Below are positions 48,698 to 58,540 of a stretch of 64,000 nt of DNA, piece by piece. Below the pieces are notes generated by a model that ran no database searches, was not told the origin of the DNA, and saw nothing but the letters and a program-made list of their open reading frames with translations. The position numbers were made by a program, and so were the translations under genes. Location of the stretch: the NCBI GenBank assembly GCA_964567995.1, contig CAZMOB010000002.1, positions 237,166-301,165 of the forward strand, read 5' to 3'. This stretch comes from JAGOTP01 sp964567995. Its GTDB lineage: Bacteria; Patescibacteriota; Patescibacteriia; 2-12-FULL-60-25. Position 1 is the stretch's first letter, and every line of letters begins with the position of its first letter.

Positions 48698-51298
48698 ATG
48701 TTCCTTCCCATGCTCCTTCAAATCCCGCTTCAGACCTCGTCTCCGAGTGGATTCGTGGATGATTCGCTCATCAGCTCATTTCGAGATGTCTTGTCAGAGC
48801 CGGTTGTCATCCTCGCCTTTTGGGTTGTCTTGGCGGTCATTTTGATGCTGGTCGTCTTGAATGTCGTTCGGCTTTTTTTGTTGCGTCGCGGGCGCTATCG
48901 AGATGCCTTTGATAAAAAGGTCTATTTGGTACGAGTACCAAAGGAATTGCGCGCCGATGATAATCGGGGAGATAAAACGCAGCAACAGATCCAAGAAGCG
49001 GTTGGTGTCATGGAAACCCTGTTTTCTACAATTGGTTCCGTCAAAGGGCAGAAAGGGTTCATGACCTGGCTGTACGGCCGGACCGACGTCTTCGGTTTCG
49101 AGATCGTCTCGCATCGGGATAAAATTTCTTTTTACGTCATCACGCCTTCTACCTATTCCTCCTTCATCGAACAGCAGATTCACGCCCAATATCCAAATGC
49201 GCAGATCGACGAAGTGCCGGATTACAACTTATTTTCGCCAACCAGCGTAACCCTGGGAAGTTATATCACGTTGCGCCGACCGAGCTACTTTCCGGTCAAG
49301 AGCTATCGCAAAATGGAATCCGATTCGATGAATGGATTGACCAATGCATTGTCTCGAGTGGAATCGGGCGAAGGTGTCTCGATTCAATATTTGGTGCGGA
49401 GTGCCCCGAGTTACTGGCGCAAAGAGGGTTTACGGATCGCGCGAGGGATGCAGCAAGGAAAGAAATTATCAGCCGTTGAAAAACAGGCCGGTTTATTGTC
49501 TTCGGTGGGCAAGGATTTGTCGAAGATGATGCAATCGTCCGACAAGGGCGACAAAAAAGAGAAGGAGGCCTATCATCTATCACCACTTGAGCAGGAGATG
49601 GTGAAAGGCTTGGAGGAAAAGTCGTCGAAAGCTGGGCTGGAGGTCAACTTGCGTGTAATCGCGTCATCCAAGTCACCGGAACGAGCGCAGCGCTATTTGA
49701 ACGATGTATTGGCTGCTTACGGTCAGTTCAATATTTACGAATACGGCAACAGCTTTGTGAAAACGATGCCACGTTTCCAGACGCCGCTCGTTCGTCACTT
49801 CATCTATCGTCATTTCGATGAAAAGTATCGGATGACCTTGAGTTCGGAAGAGATGGCGTCGGTCTACCACTTCCCATTGCCTTCGACGGAAACGCCGAAG
49901 ATCAACTGGCTCCTAAGTCGTAAAGCCTTGCCGCCATCTAACCTGCCGAAAGAGGGGATTTTGTTGGGTCATTCCGAGTATCGTGGTCAGAAGTACGACG
50001 TGCGTATCAAGCCGGAAGATCGTCGTCGCCACATGTACCTGATCGGAAAATCTGGTACCGGTAAAACGGAAATGATGAAAGCGATGGCGCAGCAGGATAT
50101 CGAGAATGGAAATGGGGTATGTATTATCGATCCAAACGGTGACTTCGCGGACGACGCGCTCAAGTTTATTCCGAAGCATCGCGCGGACGATGTGATTTTC
50201 TTCGATCCAGGCGACTACGATCGTCCGATGGGATTAAACATGCTGGAATTCGATCCAGCGCATCCGGAGCAAAAGACCTTCGTGATCAATGAAATTTTGA
50301 AGATCTTCGACAAGCTCTACGATCTCAAATCGACGGGTGGTCCGATGTTTGAGCTTTACATGCGCAATGCGATTTTGCTCATGATGGAGGATATTGAGTC
50401 CGGCTCGACGCTCATGGATATTCCGAAAGTCCTGGCCGATGAAGATTTCCGTAATTACAAACTGTCGAAGTGTAAATCGCAACAAGTCAAAGACTTCTGG
50501 CAAAAAGAAGCGCTGAAAGCTGGGGGTGAAGCCAGTTTGGCCAACATGGTGCCGTATATTACTTCCAAGCTGACGCCGTTCATTTACAACGACTATATGC
50601 GGCCGATTATCGGTCAGCAGAAGAGCTCGTTCAATGTTCGTGAGGTGATGGATAGCCAGAAGATTCTCATCCTGAAACTGCCGAAAGGAACGATTGGTGA
50701 ATTGAACGCCTACCTTTTGGGGATGGTGCTGGTAGGAAAGATTATGATGGCGGCTTTCGGACGTCAGGATATGGATAAGAAAGATCGTAAAGACTTCTAT
50801 CTCTACATCGACGAGTTCCAGAACTTCCTCACTGATTCGGTATCCACGATTTTATCCGAAGCCCGCAAATATGCCCTCGATCTGATCATCGCCCACCAGT
50901 TCTTAGGACAACTTGATGGAAATGAGGTCAATAAGAAAATCAAAGATGCCATTTTCGGAAACGTGGGCAGTATGTTCATCAACCGTATTGGTGTCGAGGA
51001 CGCTGAGTTCTTGGCCAAGGAATTCGCGCCGGTCTTCAGTGAGTATGACTTGGTGAATATCGAAGCCTTAACCTTCAATGTGAAACTGCTGATTGACAAC
51101 CAAGCCTCTCGACCATTCAACATGCGTCCGATTCGCACCCGTCCACCAGTCTCAGACGAATTGAGCAAGATGATCCACGAATTGTCTCGGTACAAGTATG
51201 GCCGTCGCCGTGAAATCGTCGAGGCCGAGCTCCAGGAGCGCCAGAATGCGACTATGAAGGCCATTAGCAGTACGAAGCCGGTTGATTCATTCTTCTAA
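48698..51298 (+). CDS. VirD4/TraG-like conjugation-type AAA+ ATPase
   Basis: An 866-residue protein with an N-terminal membrane helix (residues 35-55), a long region of unknown fold (about 60-430) and a RecA-like motor domain: Walker A LIGKSGTGKTEMMKAMA, IIDPNGDFADDA, and Walker B LYIDEFQNFLTDSV. IIAHQFLGQLDG follows. This is the TraG/TrwB/VirD4 coupling-protein type that pumps DNA or proteins. No relaxase, VirB or pilus genes occur nearby, so it is a stand-alone member, a form commonly found in the core genomes of candidate phyla. Role in DNA uptake or export is inferred. Confidence 0.88.
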   Translation: MFLPMLLQIPLQTSSPSGFVDDSLISSFRDVLSEPVVILAFWVVLAVILMLVVLNVVRLFLLRRGRYRDAFDKKVYLVRVPKELRADDNRGDKTQQQIQEAVGVMETLFSTIGSVKGQKGFMTWLYGRTDVFGFEIVSHRDKISFYVITPSTYSSFIEQQIHAQYPNAQIDEVPDYNLFSPTSVTLGSYITLRRPSYFPVKSYRKMESDSMNGLTNALSRVESGEGVSIQYLVRSAPSYWRKEGLRIARGMQQGKKLSAVEKQAGLLSSVGKDLSKMMQSSDKGDKKEKEAYHLSPLEQEMVKGLEEKSSKAGLEVNLRVIASSKSPERAQRYLNDVLAAYGQFNIYEYGNSFVKTMPRFQTPLVRHFIYRHFDEKYRMTLSSEEMASVYHFPLPSTETPKINWLLSRKALPPSNLPKEGILLGHSEYRGQKYDVRIKPEDRRRHMYLIGKSGTGKTEMMKAMAQQDIENGNGVCIIDPNGDFADDALKFIPKHRADDVIFFDPGDYDRPMGLNMLEFDPAHPEQKTFVINEILKIFDKLYDLKSTGGPMFELYMRNAILLMMEDIESGSTLMDIPKVLADEDFRNYKLSKCKSQQVKDFWQKEALKAGGEASLANMVPYITSKLTPFIYNDYMRPIIGQQKSSFNVREVMDSQKILILKLPKGTIGELNAYLLGMVLVGKIMMAAFGRQDMDKKDRKDFYLYIDEFQNFLTDSVSTILSEARKYALDLIIAHQFLGQLDGNEVNKKIKDAIFGNVGSMFINRIGVEDAEFLAKEFAPVFSEYDLVNIEALTFNVKLLIDNQASRPFNMRPIRTRPPVSDELSKMIHELSRYKYGRRREIVEAELQERQNATMKAISSTKPVDSFF

Positions 51299-51381
51299 GC
51301 GTTTCCGTCGGAACCGTTTCATGCTACGATCGGTCCGACGCGTTTCGTTCTTTACGCGTTCAAAATCAATTACTCACAAGT

Positions 51382-52056
51382 ATGCAAAATGATTTTTCCT
51401 CTTTTTCAACTGATGTGGAAGATGACAGCGTCGTACGCCCGGAATTAGATCAGGAGTCGCCACAGTCACGGACGATCCGACGATTATTTGAAGATTTGCG
51501 TGATCGAATTGATCAATTGGAACGGTTGATGGGCCAGGCAGGAACGGGCGGAGAGCATGCGTCGGTTGATATGGACGGTATTGTACGGCGCGTTCGTGGT
51601 TCGGCGGGAGGGGAGGCCTATGCGCCACCTAGTGCCTATCGAGTCGTCGATGGGGTCTTTGATGGTGAGCACATGGTTGGTGAAGATGGAAAACAGTATC
51701 TCGTTCCTCCCAACTACGCCTCTAAGTCAAAGCTCGTAGAGGGCGATATGTTGCGTCTCACGATTACCGATGGAGGCCGCTTTATTTTCAAACAAAAAGG
51801 TCCGAACGAACGCCAGCGCATGATTGGCATGTTGGTTTACGATGAACAGACGGATCACTGGTTTGTAGCGGCGAATGGGGCAAAATATCGTGTACTGACA
51901 GCTTCGGTCACGTATTACCATGGTGAACCAGGTGACGATGTCGTGATTCTCGTTCCGCGCGAAACACCATCGACGTGGGCAGCCGTCGAGAACATCATCA
52001 AGCACGGAGATGGAGAGGAAGAGATTGTGGCAACCGAAGAAGAGGTGGTTGTGTAA
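51382..52056 (+). CDS. Hypothetical protein with beta-rich C-terminus
   Basis: A 224-residue protein with a short helical N-terminus (IRRLFEDLRDRIDQLERLMG), then a Gly/Val linker and a beta-rich part (GKQYLVPPNYASKSKLVEGD; HWFVAANGAKYRVLTASVTY), ending in an acidic tail. No family recognised. It lies between the VirD4-like ATPase and dnaX on the same strand. The following 229 bases (52057-52285) show no clear gene or RNA. Confidence 0.6.
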   Translation: MQNDFSSFSTDVEDDSVVRPELDQESPQSRTIRRLFEDLRDRIDQLERLMGQAGTGGEHASVDMDGIVRRVRGSAGGEAYAPPSAYRVVDGVFDGEHMVGEDGKQYLVPPNYASKSKLVEGDMLRLTITDGGRFIFKQKGPNERQRMIGMLVYDEQTDHWFVAANGAKYRVLTASVTYYHGEPGDDVVILVPRETPSTWAAVENIIKHGDGEEEIVATEEEVVV

Positions 52057-52285
52057 AAGATTCGTCGATAGACCTAAGCCCTCACTCCCTGCGCAACTTG
52101 CTCGGCTTATCGTGCTGACCACCCGTTCGTCCGCGTGCTCGCGAACTCACTTGGGTCTGCACGATGCCTCCGCTTTGTTTCGCAAGGGGTTTAGTGCACA
52201 CAAAATTCGATTAGATTTACTGACTCATTTTTTGCTTAAAATAGGTGGTTGCCGATTCTCTGCGCGCTCGGCATGATGGCGACGT

Positions 52286-53905
52286 ATGCCTTCTTTGAGT
52301 CAACGTCATCGCCCACATGCGTTTTCAGATGTGACGGGGCAGGCGCATATCACCGAGCCGCTACGACGGGCGCTCGCGAGTGGCCATGTGGCCCACGCCT
52401 TTTTGTTTTCTGGCCCCCGCGGAGTCGGGAAGACGACGACCGCGCGTATTTTGGCTCAGGCCTTGGTCTGTCAGGCGTTAAAAGACGGGGAGCCATGTGA
52501 AGCTTGTGATGCCTGTCAGGCGTTTCAGGCGGGGTCGTTGGTTGATGTTATCGAATTGGATGCTGCAACTCATACCGGTGTTGAATTGGTCCGTGAGGCC
52601 ATCATCGAACACGCTCGTTTTGTGCCGATGATGGGCAAACGCAAGGTCTACATTCTGGACGAAGCGCACATGTTGTCGACCTCGTCTTGGAATGCGCTCT
52701 TAAAAACCTTAGAAGAGCCGCCTGCTCACGCCTTTTTCATTTTTGCGACGACTGAATCGCATAAAGTTCCCGCGACGATCGTGTCACGCTGTCAGCGAGC
52801 GGATTTTCGTCGTATTCCCGACCAGGAGCTGGCCGACCGTGTTCGTTCGATTGTCGCCAAAGAGGGTTGGAAGATTGACGACGAAGTGATTCGTCTGATC
52901 GTGTCTCGTGCTGAGGGATGTTTGCGCGATGCAGAAACGTTGCTCGGCCAGCTAGCCGCTTTGGGCGAAGCGCGACTCACACTTGAACTCGCGCATCTGA
53001 TTGTTCCACCGAGTCGTTTGCCGGCTGCAGCCACACTCTTCAGGCACTGGACGAATCGTGATCTTGCGGGGTCGCTTACCTATGTTCGAGAATTATTCGA
53101 TACCGGTATCTCCATTGGTCCGTTATTTGATGATCTGTTGTTAGCTGTGCGTTTGTTGTTGGTGGCGGGAGCCTTGCCAGCACAAGCCAAAGACTGGGAA
53201 CAAAATGAATACCGCGTCTTCGTACCGTTGGTAGGCCGTTGGACGTCGGCTGAATTGCACGATCTCGCTGTTTGTTTGATTGAGCGTCGCCGAGACATTC
53301 GTTTTGGGGTTGATCCACTCTTTTTGCTTGAATTAACGAGTACGGTGGCTTGTCATCGGTTGTTTGGTCGGAATACAGAAGTGTCGATTACTCCACCTCC
53401 GGCCGCTCCACTTTCACCCCCAGTCTTACCGAAGGTACAGCCCATTGATCCACCGACGATTTCCTCCGCGCCTCCCCCTGTTTCTTCGGAGGTGAAAGTA
53501 TCTCCTGACTTTTCCAGTCCGGCGCCGATTGCACCGCCCGAGCCAGTTCCATCCGTCCCGGCTACCACCGACCTCACACTCGATATGATCCGTGCCAAAT
53601 GGAACACGGTGATCAGTACGGTCGATGTCCAGAATCATTCTTTGCCCTTTATCTTAAAAATCAGCCGTCCAGAACAGATTGACGGACTGACGATCACCGT
53701 TCGTTTTCAGTATCCCTTTCACTATGACAAGATTGTGACGGATAGCCGTCATCGCAAGATTGTAGAGGAGGCGTTCCGGGTGGTGTTTGGTCAACCGTTT
53801 CAGTTGGCTGGTGTGGTGGGTGAAGAAGCGGGAGCACAAAGTCAGGGGAAGACAGACATGGTATCGAATATCTTAAAAGCTTTCGGTGGAGCGGTCGTTG
53901 AATAA
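52286..53905 (+). CDS. dnaX: DNA polymerase III subunit gamma/tau
   Basis: A 539-residue clamp-loader subunit: MPSLSQRHRPHAFSDVTGQA, Walker A GPRGVGKTTTARIL, a zinc cluster (CQ...CEACDACQAF), Walker B YILDEAHMLS, the DEAH-type box and sensor 1 FATTESHKVPATIVSRCQ. A Pro/Ser-rich linker (about residues 370-430) leads to a C-terminal tau-like domain. It loads the sliding clamp. No slippery heptamer for a gamma product was seen. Confidence 0.96.
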   Translation: MPSLSQRHRPHAFSDVTGQAHITEPLRRALASGHVAHAFLFSGPRGVGKTTTARILAQALVCQALKDGEPCEACDACQAFQAGSLVDVIELDAATHTGVELVREAIIEHARFVPMMGKRKVYILDEAHMLSTSSWNALLKTLEEPPAHAFFIFATTESHKVPATIVSRCQRADFRRIPDQELADRVRSIVAKEGWKIDDEVIRLIVSRAEGCLRDAETLLGQLAALGEARLTLELAHLIVPPSRLPAAATLFRHWTNRDLAGSLTYVRELFDTGISIGPLFDDLLLAVRLLLVAGALPAQAKDWEQNEYRVFVPLVGRWTSAELHDLAVCLIERRRDIRFGVDPLFLLELTSTVACHRLFGRNTEVSITPPPAAPLSPPVLPKVQPIDPPTISSAPPPVSSEVKVSPDFSSPAPIAPPEPVPSVPATTDLTLDMIRAKWNTVISTVDVQNHSLPFILKISRPEQIDGLTITVRFQYPFHYDKIVTDSRHRKIVEEAFRVVFGQPFQLAGVVGEEAGAQSQGKTDMVSNILKAFGGAVVE

Positions 53906-53912
53906 ACGCGCT

Positions 53913-54194
53913 ATGGCCCTTTGTTCTTCTTTACAAGCGAAAGGTACATCGGTTGTTACGGAATCCGGCCAAGAAGTCGGAAGTTTTTTGGGCGTGATCG
54001 TAGATACCGAACGAGGATCGATCGTACAGTTAGAGGTTCGCCCAGCTGGCCTTGTTCGTGGCTTGGTAGCTCATGAATTAGTCATCCAATGGAGTGATGT
54101 CATGGATTGGACAGAGAAACAGATCATTGTGAAAGACGCTGCAGTCCCTGCCAAGATGAGCGCCACTGCGCCGTCGGCTGTGCCAAGTGTATGA
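53913..54194 (+). CDS. PRC-barrel domain protein
   Basis: From ATG 53913 the 93-residue product has a PRC-barrel-type beta barrel (SVVTESGQEVGSFLGVIVDT, IVQLEVRPAGLVRGL, VMDWTEKQIIVKDA). PRC barrels bind RNA or protein partners. It starts seven bases after dnaX and its TGA overlaps the next ATG by four bases, so dnaX, this gene and the next form one coupled unit. Confidence 0.78.
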   Translation: MALCSSLQAKGTSVVTESGQEVGSFLGVIVDTERGSIVQLEVRPAGLVRGLVAHELVIQWSDVMDWTEKQIIVKDAAVPAKMSATAPSAVPSV

Positions 54195-55108
54195 CCCCGC
54201 TTGAAGAAGGGGTCTTTCGAACGCTTGCTGCTCTATCCGTCTTAGGTGCACCGCCAACGGTAACAGAGCTCATTCAAGGTTACGATCAAGTCTCTTCAAC
54301 AGAGACGCCTCCGTCCTTGTCTGACATCCAGCGGTCGCTACACATGCTTCTCGAAAAAGGCATCGTAGGTAGCCAGCGTGGGAGATATTTCCCAGTTTCC
54401 CTGCGAGCCGAGCTGCAATCGGTGTTCAGCGGAGAAGAATGGCTACCGCGTAAACTGCGTAAAGCGCGAATGGTCGCGCGTTGGTTAGCTCGTTTGGAGG
54501 GAGTACGAGCGGTTTTTCTGTGTAATCGTACAGCTTTTGGTCTACCACATGATGAAGGCGATCTTGATTTTTTTGTGATCGTCCGTCATGGCGCGATTTG
54601 GCAGACGCGTGGGTTGGCTGGTCTTCCGTTCGTGTTGTTACGAGATCGACCATCACCGGGCAAGCAGGAGCGAGACGTGGTCTGTCTGTCTTTTTTTCTT
54701 TCGGATCAAGTGCTTGATTTGTCGCCTTGCCTTTTGCAGCCAGATGACATGTATTTCCGTCATTGGTTCCTGGGGCTGCTCCCTCTCTTCGATGATGGAG
54801 TAGGAAAAGAGCTGTGGGAGTCCAATGTACAACTCCGCGCGCGTCATCCGTTCGCTGAACGTTGGATCGGTTCGCCGGACTTGATGATATCCACCCCACG
54901 TCTGCGCATTCCGACGAATTCGCTCCTTGAAAAAGGGGCACGCTCCTTACAGTGGAAATACTTCCCACGTGTGATCCGCGAGCAAGCAAATCAAGGGACG
55001 CCAGTGATGATTTCCGATGAACGATTGAAATTTCATGTTGATGATGGCCGTGAAGCGCTACAGGCGACTTATCATACACTTTGCGCTACGTATGACGTTA
55101 CTCCGTGA
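54191..55108 (+). CDS. Nucleotidyltransferase-like hypothetical protein
   Basis: From the overlapping ATG 54191 (MTPLEEGVFRTLAAL) the 305-residue protein begins with a helical, winged-helix-like domain (SLSDIQRSLHMLLEKGIVGS). A nucleotidyltransferase-like core follows (VRAVFLCNRTAFGLPHDEGD, then LDFFVIV) with the DxD pattern and a C-terminal helical domain. The usual GS before the catalytic Asp is degenerate, so activity is uncertain. The gene overlaps the PRC-barrel gene and the next one. Confidence 0.55.
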   Translation: MTPLEEGVFRTLAALSVLGAPPTVTELIQGYDQVSSTETPPSLSDIQRSLHMLLEKGIVGSQRGRYFPVSLRAELQSVFSGEEWLPRKLRKARMVARWLARLEGVRAVFLCNRTAFGLPHDEGDLDFFVIVRHGAIWQTRGLAGLPFVLLRDRPSPGKQERDVVCLSFFLSDQVLDLSPCLLQPDDMYFRHWFLGLLPLFDDGVGKELWESNVQLRARHPFAERWIGSPDLMISTPRLRIPTNSLLEKGARSLQWKYFPRVIREQANQGTPVMISDERLKFHVDDGREALQATYHTLCATYDVTP

Positions 55109-56414
55109 GCGCTGGCAGCAGCTCTCAATGAGGCTCTTTCCTTGGGCCTGGCGCTTGGCGGTGTTGGCATTGCCTTGGCAGACGCGTTGGTTTCAAGAGG
55201 GCCCAAGGCTAGCCAGTTATCCTTGGGAGCAGGCGCGGTTATCCGTCTATGGAGTGGAAATCTTGATGTTGCTCACGGTGTTCTTGGGAATGGGTATCGA
55301 AAACACAGCTTCAAAAAAACGAAACTATTATCTGTTGGGAGCGTTTTTCTGTGCAGCGCTTTTTACGTTCCTTACGACCTCTTCGCTCCGTGCCACGACC
55401 GAGTGGTGGATCGAGTTGATGGTCTTGTTCGTTTTTGTGTCGACACTTCTTAAACGTGTTTCGTTGCGTGAGTTCACTCCCTGGTTTGTCGTGTCTTTGC
55501 TGCCCCACGCCTTGTTGGGGATCGAGCAAGCGGCGCATCAGCGAGTGATTGGCAGTTCTCTTCTGGGGATCGCTCCTCAGCTGCCAGTGACACGAGGGGT
55601 TGCCGTGATCGAGGCAGATGGTCTGCGTTGGCTTCGAGCCTACGGCGGTCTCCCACATCCGAATATCTTTGGTGGGTGGCTGCTCACGACGATCGTCTTT
55701 ATCTATCAGACGTTACGAATACAGGTGCTTCGGTCTTGGGAAAAGAGGTTCTACTATTTTGTACTTCCCCTGTATTCGATCGTTCTCGTTCTTACGTATT
55801 CCAGGAGCGCTTGGGTTGGTCTCGCTCTTTTTCTTGTGGGAGCGGTGTTTGTTCTTTTTCGAAAGACGGGCAGTCGTCGGCAACAGCTGGTTGCGCTTGG
55901 TCTAATCGCTATTAGCTGTTTTGGAACGATCCTCTTTCGTCCCCAGCTCGTCTTCACCCGCGTCCAGACGGAGGCTCGTTTGGAACAGGTTTCACTTTCT
56001 GAGCGTGCACAAGGTCTCAAAAACGGAGTTCGCGTTCTGCAGGAACATCCCCTGATTGGTTCCGGTTTGGGGGCTAGCAGTCTTGTGATAGCGCAACTTG
56101 ATGCGCAGGTGGATCGTCGGGCCATGATTCCTATTCCACCTCACTTTATTCCGCTCCTGGTGGTGGCGGAACTCGGTATTTTAGGATCAGGTCTATGTAT
56201 CCTCTTGACCTATGGCCTGTTCCGGACACATACGCAGATCCTCTGGACTAGAAAAGAGTGCACATTTCTTCATCTATCCTTACCCTTGGCTTTATTCCCG
56301 TTGGTCGTCCTGGACCACTATACTTGGTCTTATTGGAGCGGAAAAATGCTCCTCGCCGTTTGTCTGTTTGCGCTCCTGAAGAGAGAAGAAAAGGGAACGG
56401 AATCGGCTACTTGA
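55092..56414 (+). CDS. O-antigen ligase/polymerase (Wzy/WaaL-like)
   Basis: From ATG 55092 (MTLLRERWQQLSMRLF) the ~440-residue protein has about ten membrane helices and the Wzy_C core: LRAYGGLPHPNIFGGWLLT (the HPN loop), TYSRSAWVGLALFLV, and LKNGVRVLQEHPLIGSGLGA. Such enzymes transfer or polymerise lipid-linked sugar chains on the outer face of the membrane. It overlaps the preceding gene by 17 bases. No other polysaccharide genes are near. Confidence 0.85.
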   Translation: MTLLRERWQQLSMRLFPWAWRLAVLALPWQTRWFQEGPRLASYPWEQARLSVYGVEILMLLTVFLGMGIENTASKKRNYYLLGAFFCAALFTFLTTSSLRATTEWWIELMVLFVFVSTLLKRVSLREFTPWFVVSLLPHALLGIEQAAHQRVIGSSLLGIAPQLPVTRGVAVIEADGLRWLRAYGGLPHPNIFGGWLLTTIVFIYQTLRIQVLRSWEKRFYYFVLPLYSIVLVLTYSRSAWVGLALFLVGAVFVLFRKTGSRRQQLVALGLIAISCFGTILFRPQLVFTRVQTEARLEQVSLSERAQGLKNGVRVLQEHPLIGSGLGASSLVIAQLDAQVDRRAMIPIPPHFIPLLVVAELGILGSGLCILLTYGLFRTHTQILWTRKECTFLHLSLPLALFPLVVLDHYTWSYWSGKMLLAVCLFALLKREEKGTESAT

Positions 56415-56455
56415 CACCCCTTCGGCTCCTTGGCACTCTTGGCTCGTTGGTGGTG

Positions 56456-56482
56456 TTAGCATTCTCACCAGTCGAGTGCTAA
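56456..56482 (+). promoter_or_regulatory. CIRCE operator before groES, one mismatch
   Basis: TTAGCATTC (56456-56464), 9 bases and GAGTGCTAA (56474-56482). The left arm has T for C at position 7. TTGACA (56411-56416) is a likely -35 upstream, but a good -10 is not evident. HrcA control of groESL is expected. Confidence 0.92.
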
Positions 56483-56535
56483 TATCTACCCGCTGTCATT
56501 CGTTCTTAATTGATTTATATTCTCACTGAACGTGT

Positions 56536-56826
56536 ATGAAGCTCCGTCCATTAGGTGATCGTGTGATCCTCGCGCCGCTCGCAAAAGAGGCAAAAACTGA
56601 AGGTGGGATTCTCTTGCCTGATACCATCGACAATAAACAGCCAGAACAAGGCAAGGTTGTAGCTGCGGGTCCTGGGAAGCTCCGTGATGATGGGACCCGT
56701 GTTGAGATGAGTATCAAGATCGGGGATACGGTTATTTTCAAAAAATACGCTTCGGATGAAATTAAGGTGGACGGAGAGACGTTTCTGGTCGTTGGAGAGT
56801 CGGATCTGGTCGCGGTCGTTGAGTAA
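56536..56826 (+). CDS. groES: Co-chaperonin GroES
   Basis: A 96-residue GroES: MKLRPLGDRVILAPLAKEAK, the mobile loop EGGILLPDTI, VVAAGPGKLRDDGT and GDTVIFKKYASDEIKVDG. It caps GroEL. It lies 53 bases downstream of the CIRCE site and 26 bases before groEL. Confidence 0.97.
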   Translation: MKLRPLGDRVILAPLAKEAKTEGGILLPDTIDNKQPEQGKVVAAGPGKLRDDGTRVEMSIKIGDTVIFKKYASDEIKVDGETFLVVGESDLVAVVE

Positions 56827-56852
56827 AATAATTTGTTATTTATTCTGAATCT

Positions 56853-58490
56853 ATGGCAAAAGTTCTTGTCTACGGCGAAGAAGCCCGCCGTTTGCTGAAG
56901 CAGGGTGTCGATGCGCTCGCTAACGCCGTCAAAGTGACGCTTGGTCCAAAGGGGCGAACAGTTGTGATCGATCACGGTTACGGTTCGCCAACGATTACGA
57001 AAGATGGTGTGACGGTTGCAAAAGAAGTCCAATTGGATGATAAGCAAATGAACTTGGGCGCTGAACTCGTCAAAGAAGTTGCCTCTAAAACCGCCGATGT
57101 TGCCGGTGATGGAACCACGACGGCAACCGTTTTGGCACAAGCTATGGTTGCCGAAGGATTGAAGAACATCACGGCTGGGGCCAATCCTTTGGCGGTTCGC
57201 CGTGGGATGGAAAAGGCGCTCGAAGCGATGGTCAAAGAATTGCAGGACAAGGTTTCCCAGCCTGTGTCAGGCGACATGATCGAAAGCGTCGCATCGATCA
57301 GTGCCAACGATCGTGAGATCGGCAAGACAATTGCTGATATGGTCAAGAAAATGGGCCGTGATGGGGTGATTACGGTCGAAGAGTCGCAAGCTTTCGGGAT
57401 CAGCGAAGAAACGGTCAGCGGTCTACGCATTGATCGCGGCTATCTCTCGCCCTACATGGTAACGAATCAAGATCGAATGGAGGCTGAATACAATGATCCG
57501 TTAATTCTCGTGACAGATAAGAAGATTTCTTCAGTTCAGGAATTGGTGCCAATTTTGGAAAAAGTCTTGAAAGTCGGCAAGAAGGAGCTGGTGATTATCG
57601 CCGAAGATTTGGACGGCGAAGCCTTGGCGACGCTCGTCGTCAACAAGTTGCGTGGCATTTTCAACGCTTTGGCTATCAAAGCGCCCGGTTTTGGAGATCG
57701 TCGCAAAGAACTGTTGCAAGACATCGCGATCGTGACAGGGGCTACCTATATTACGGAAGACATGGGTCGCAAGCTCGACTCCGTTGAACTATCCGACCTC
57801 GGAACCGCACGCAAGGTCGTTTCGTCTAAGGAATTCACCACCTTCGTTGATGGAAAGGGTGAGAAGAGCGAAATCGAAAGCCGCGCCGCATCGATTCGGG
57901 TCGTCCTTGAGAAGACGGAATCCAGTTTCGACAAAGAAAAATTGCAGGAACGTCTGGCCAAATTGTCCGGTGGTGTCGGCGTGATCAAGGTCGGTGCAGC
58001 AACGGAAGTCGAAATGAAAGAAAAGAAGCACCGCATCGAAGACGCGATCGCTGCCACGAAGGCCGCTGTGGAAGAAGGGATCGTGCCAGGCGGAGGTGTC
58101 GCTCTGCTCCGCGCTATGAGTGTGTTGGAGAGTGTCAAAGCGGAAGGTGAAGAATTGATCGGTGTTCGCATCGTCCGTCGCGCCGTCGAAGAGCCACTCA
58201 AGATCATCGCTTCGAACGCGGGCAAGGATGGCTCGGTCATCGTCGAAGAGGTGAAGAAGCTCTCGGGAACGATGGGCTACAACGCCGAAGCGGATCGCTA
58301 TGAAGACATGGTGAAGGCAGGAATCATCGACCCAACCAAGGTCACGCGCTCTGCCCTACAGAACGCGACAAGCGTGGCGGCGCTGTTGCTCACAACTGAA
58401 TGCGTGATTACCGAAAAACCAAAGAAAGAAGAGGCTCCGGCCGACGGTCATGGTCATGGCGGCGGGATGGGCGGGGGAATGGGCTTCTAA
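56853..58490 (+). CDS. groEL: Chaperonin GroEL
   Basis: A full-length 545-residue chaperonin: VTLGPKGRTVVIDHGYGSPT, DGVTVAKEVQ, VAGDGTTTATVLAQAM, and the C-terminal Gly/Met tail GHGHGGGMGGGMGF. It folds proteins in an ATP-driven cavity with GroES, and by analogy with Bacillus also promotes HrcA folding. Confidence 0.98.
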   Translation: MAKVLVYGEEARRLLKQGVDALANAVKVTLGPKGRTVVIDHGYGSPTITKDGVTVAKEVQLDDKQMNLGAELVKEVASKTADVAGDGTTTATVLAQAMVAEGLKNITAGANPLAVRRGMEKALEAMVKELQDKVSQPVSGDMIESVASISANDREIGKTIADMVKKMGRDGVITVEESQAFGISEETVSGLRIDRGYLSPYMVTNQDRMEAEYNDPLILVTDKKISSVQELVPILEKVLKVGKKELVIIAEDLDGEALATLVVNKLRGIFNALAIKAPGFGDRRKELLQDIAIVTGATYITEDMGRKLDSVELSDLGTARKVVSSKEFTTFVDGKGEKSEIESRAASIRVVLEKTESSFDKEKLQERLAKLSGGVGVIKVGAATEVEMKEKKHRIEDAIAATKAAVEEGIVPGGGVALLRAMSVLESVKAEGEELIGVRIVRRAVEEPLKIIASNAGKDGSVIVEEVKKLSGTMGYNAEADRYEDMVKAGIIDPTKVTRSALQNATSVAALLLTTECVITEKPKKEEAPADGHGHGGGMGGGMGF

Positions 58491-58540
58491 GTCGCCCTTG
58501 CCTAGGAAAATAATCAAATCTGTAGTAGCATAACCCGCAT

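Noticed and set aside
52057..52285. Possible SRP (4.5S) RNA upstream of dnaX
   Set aside because: SRP RNA is often near dnaX, but neither strand shows the conserved GGAA-type tetraloop with the GCAGC/CAGG helix.
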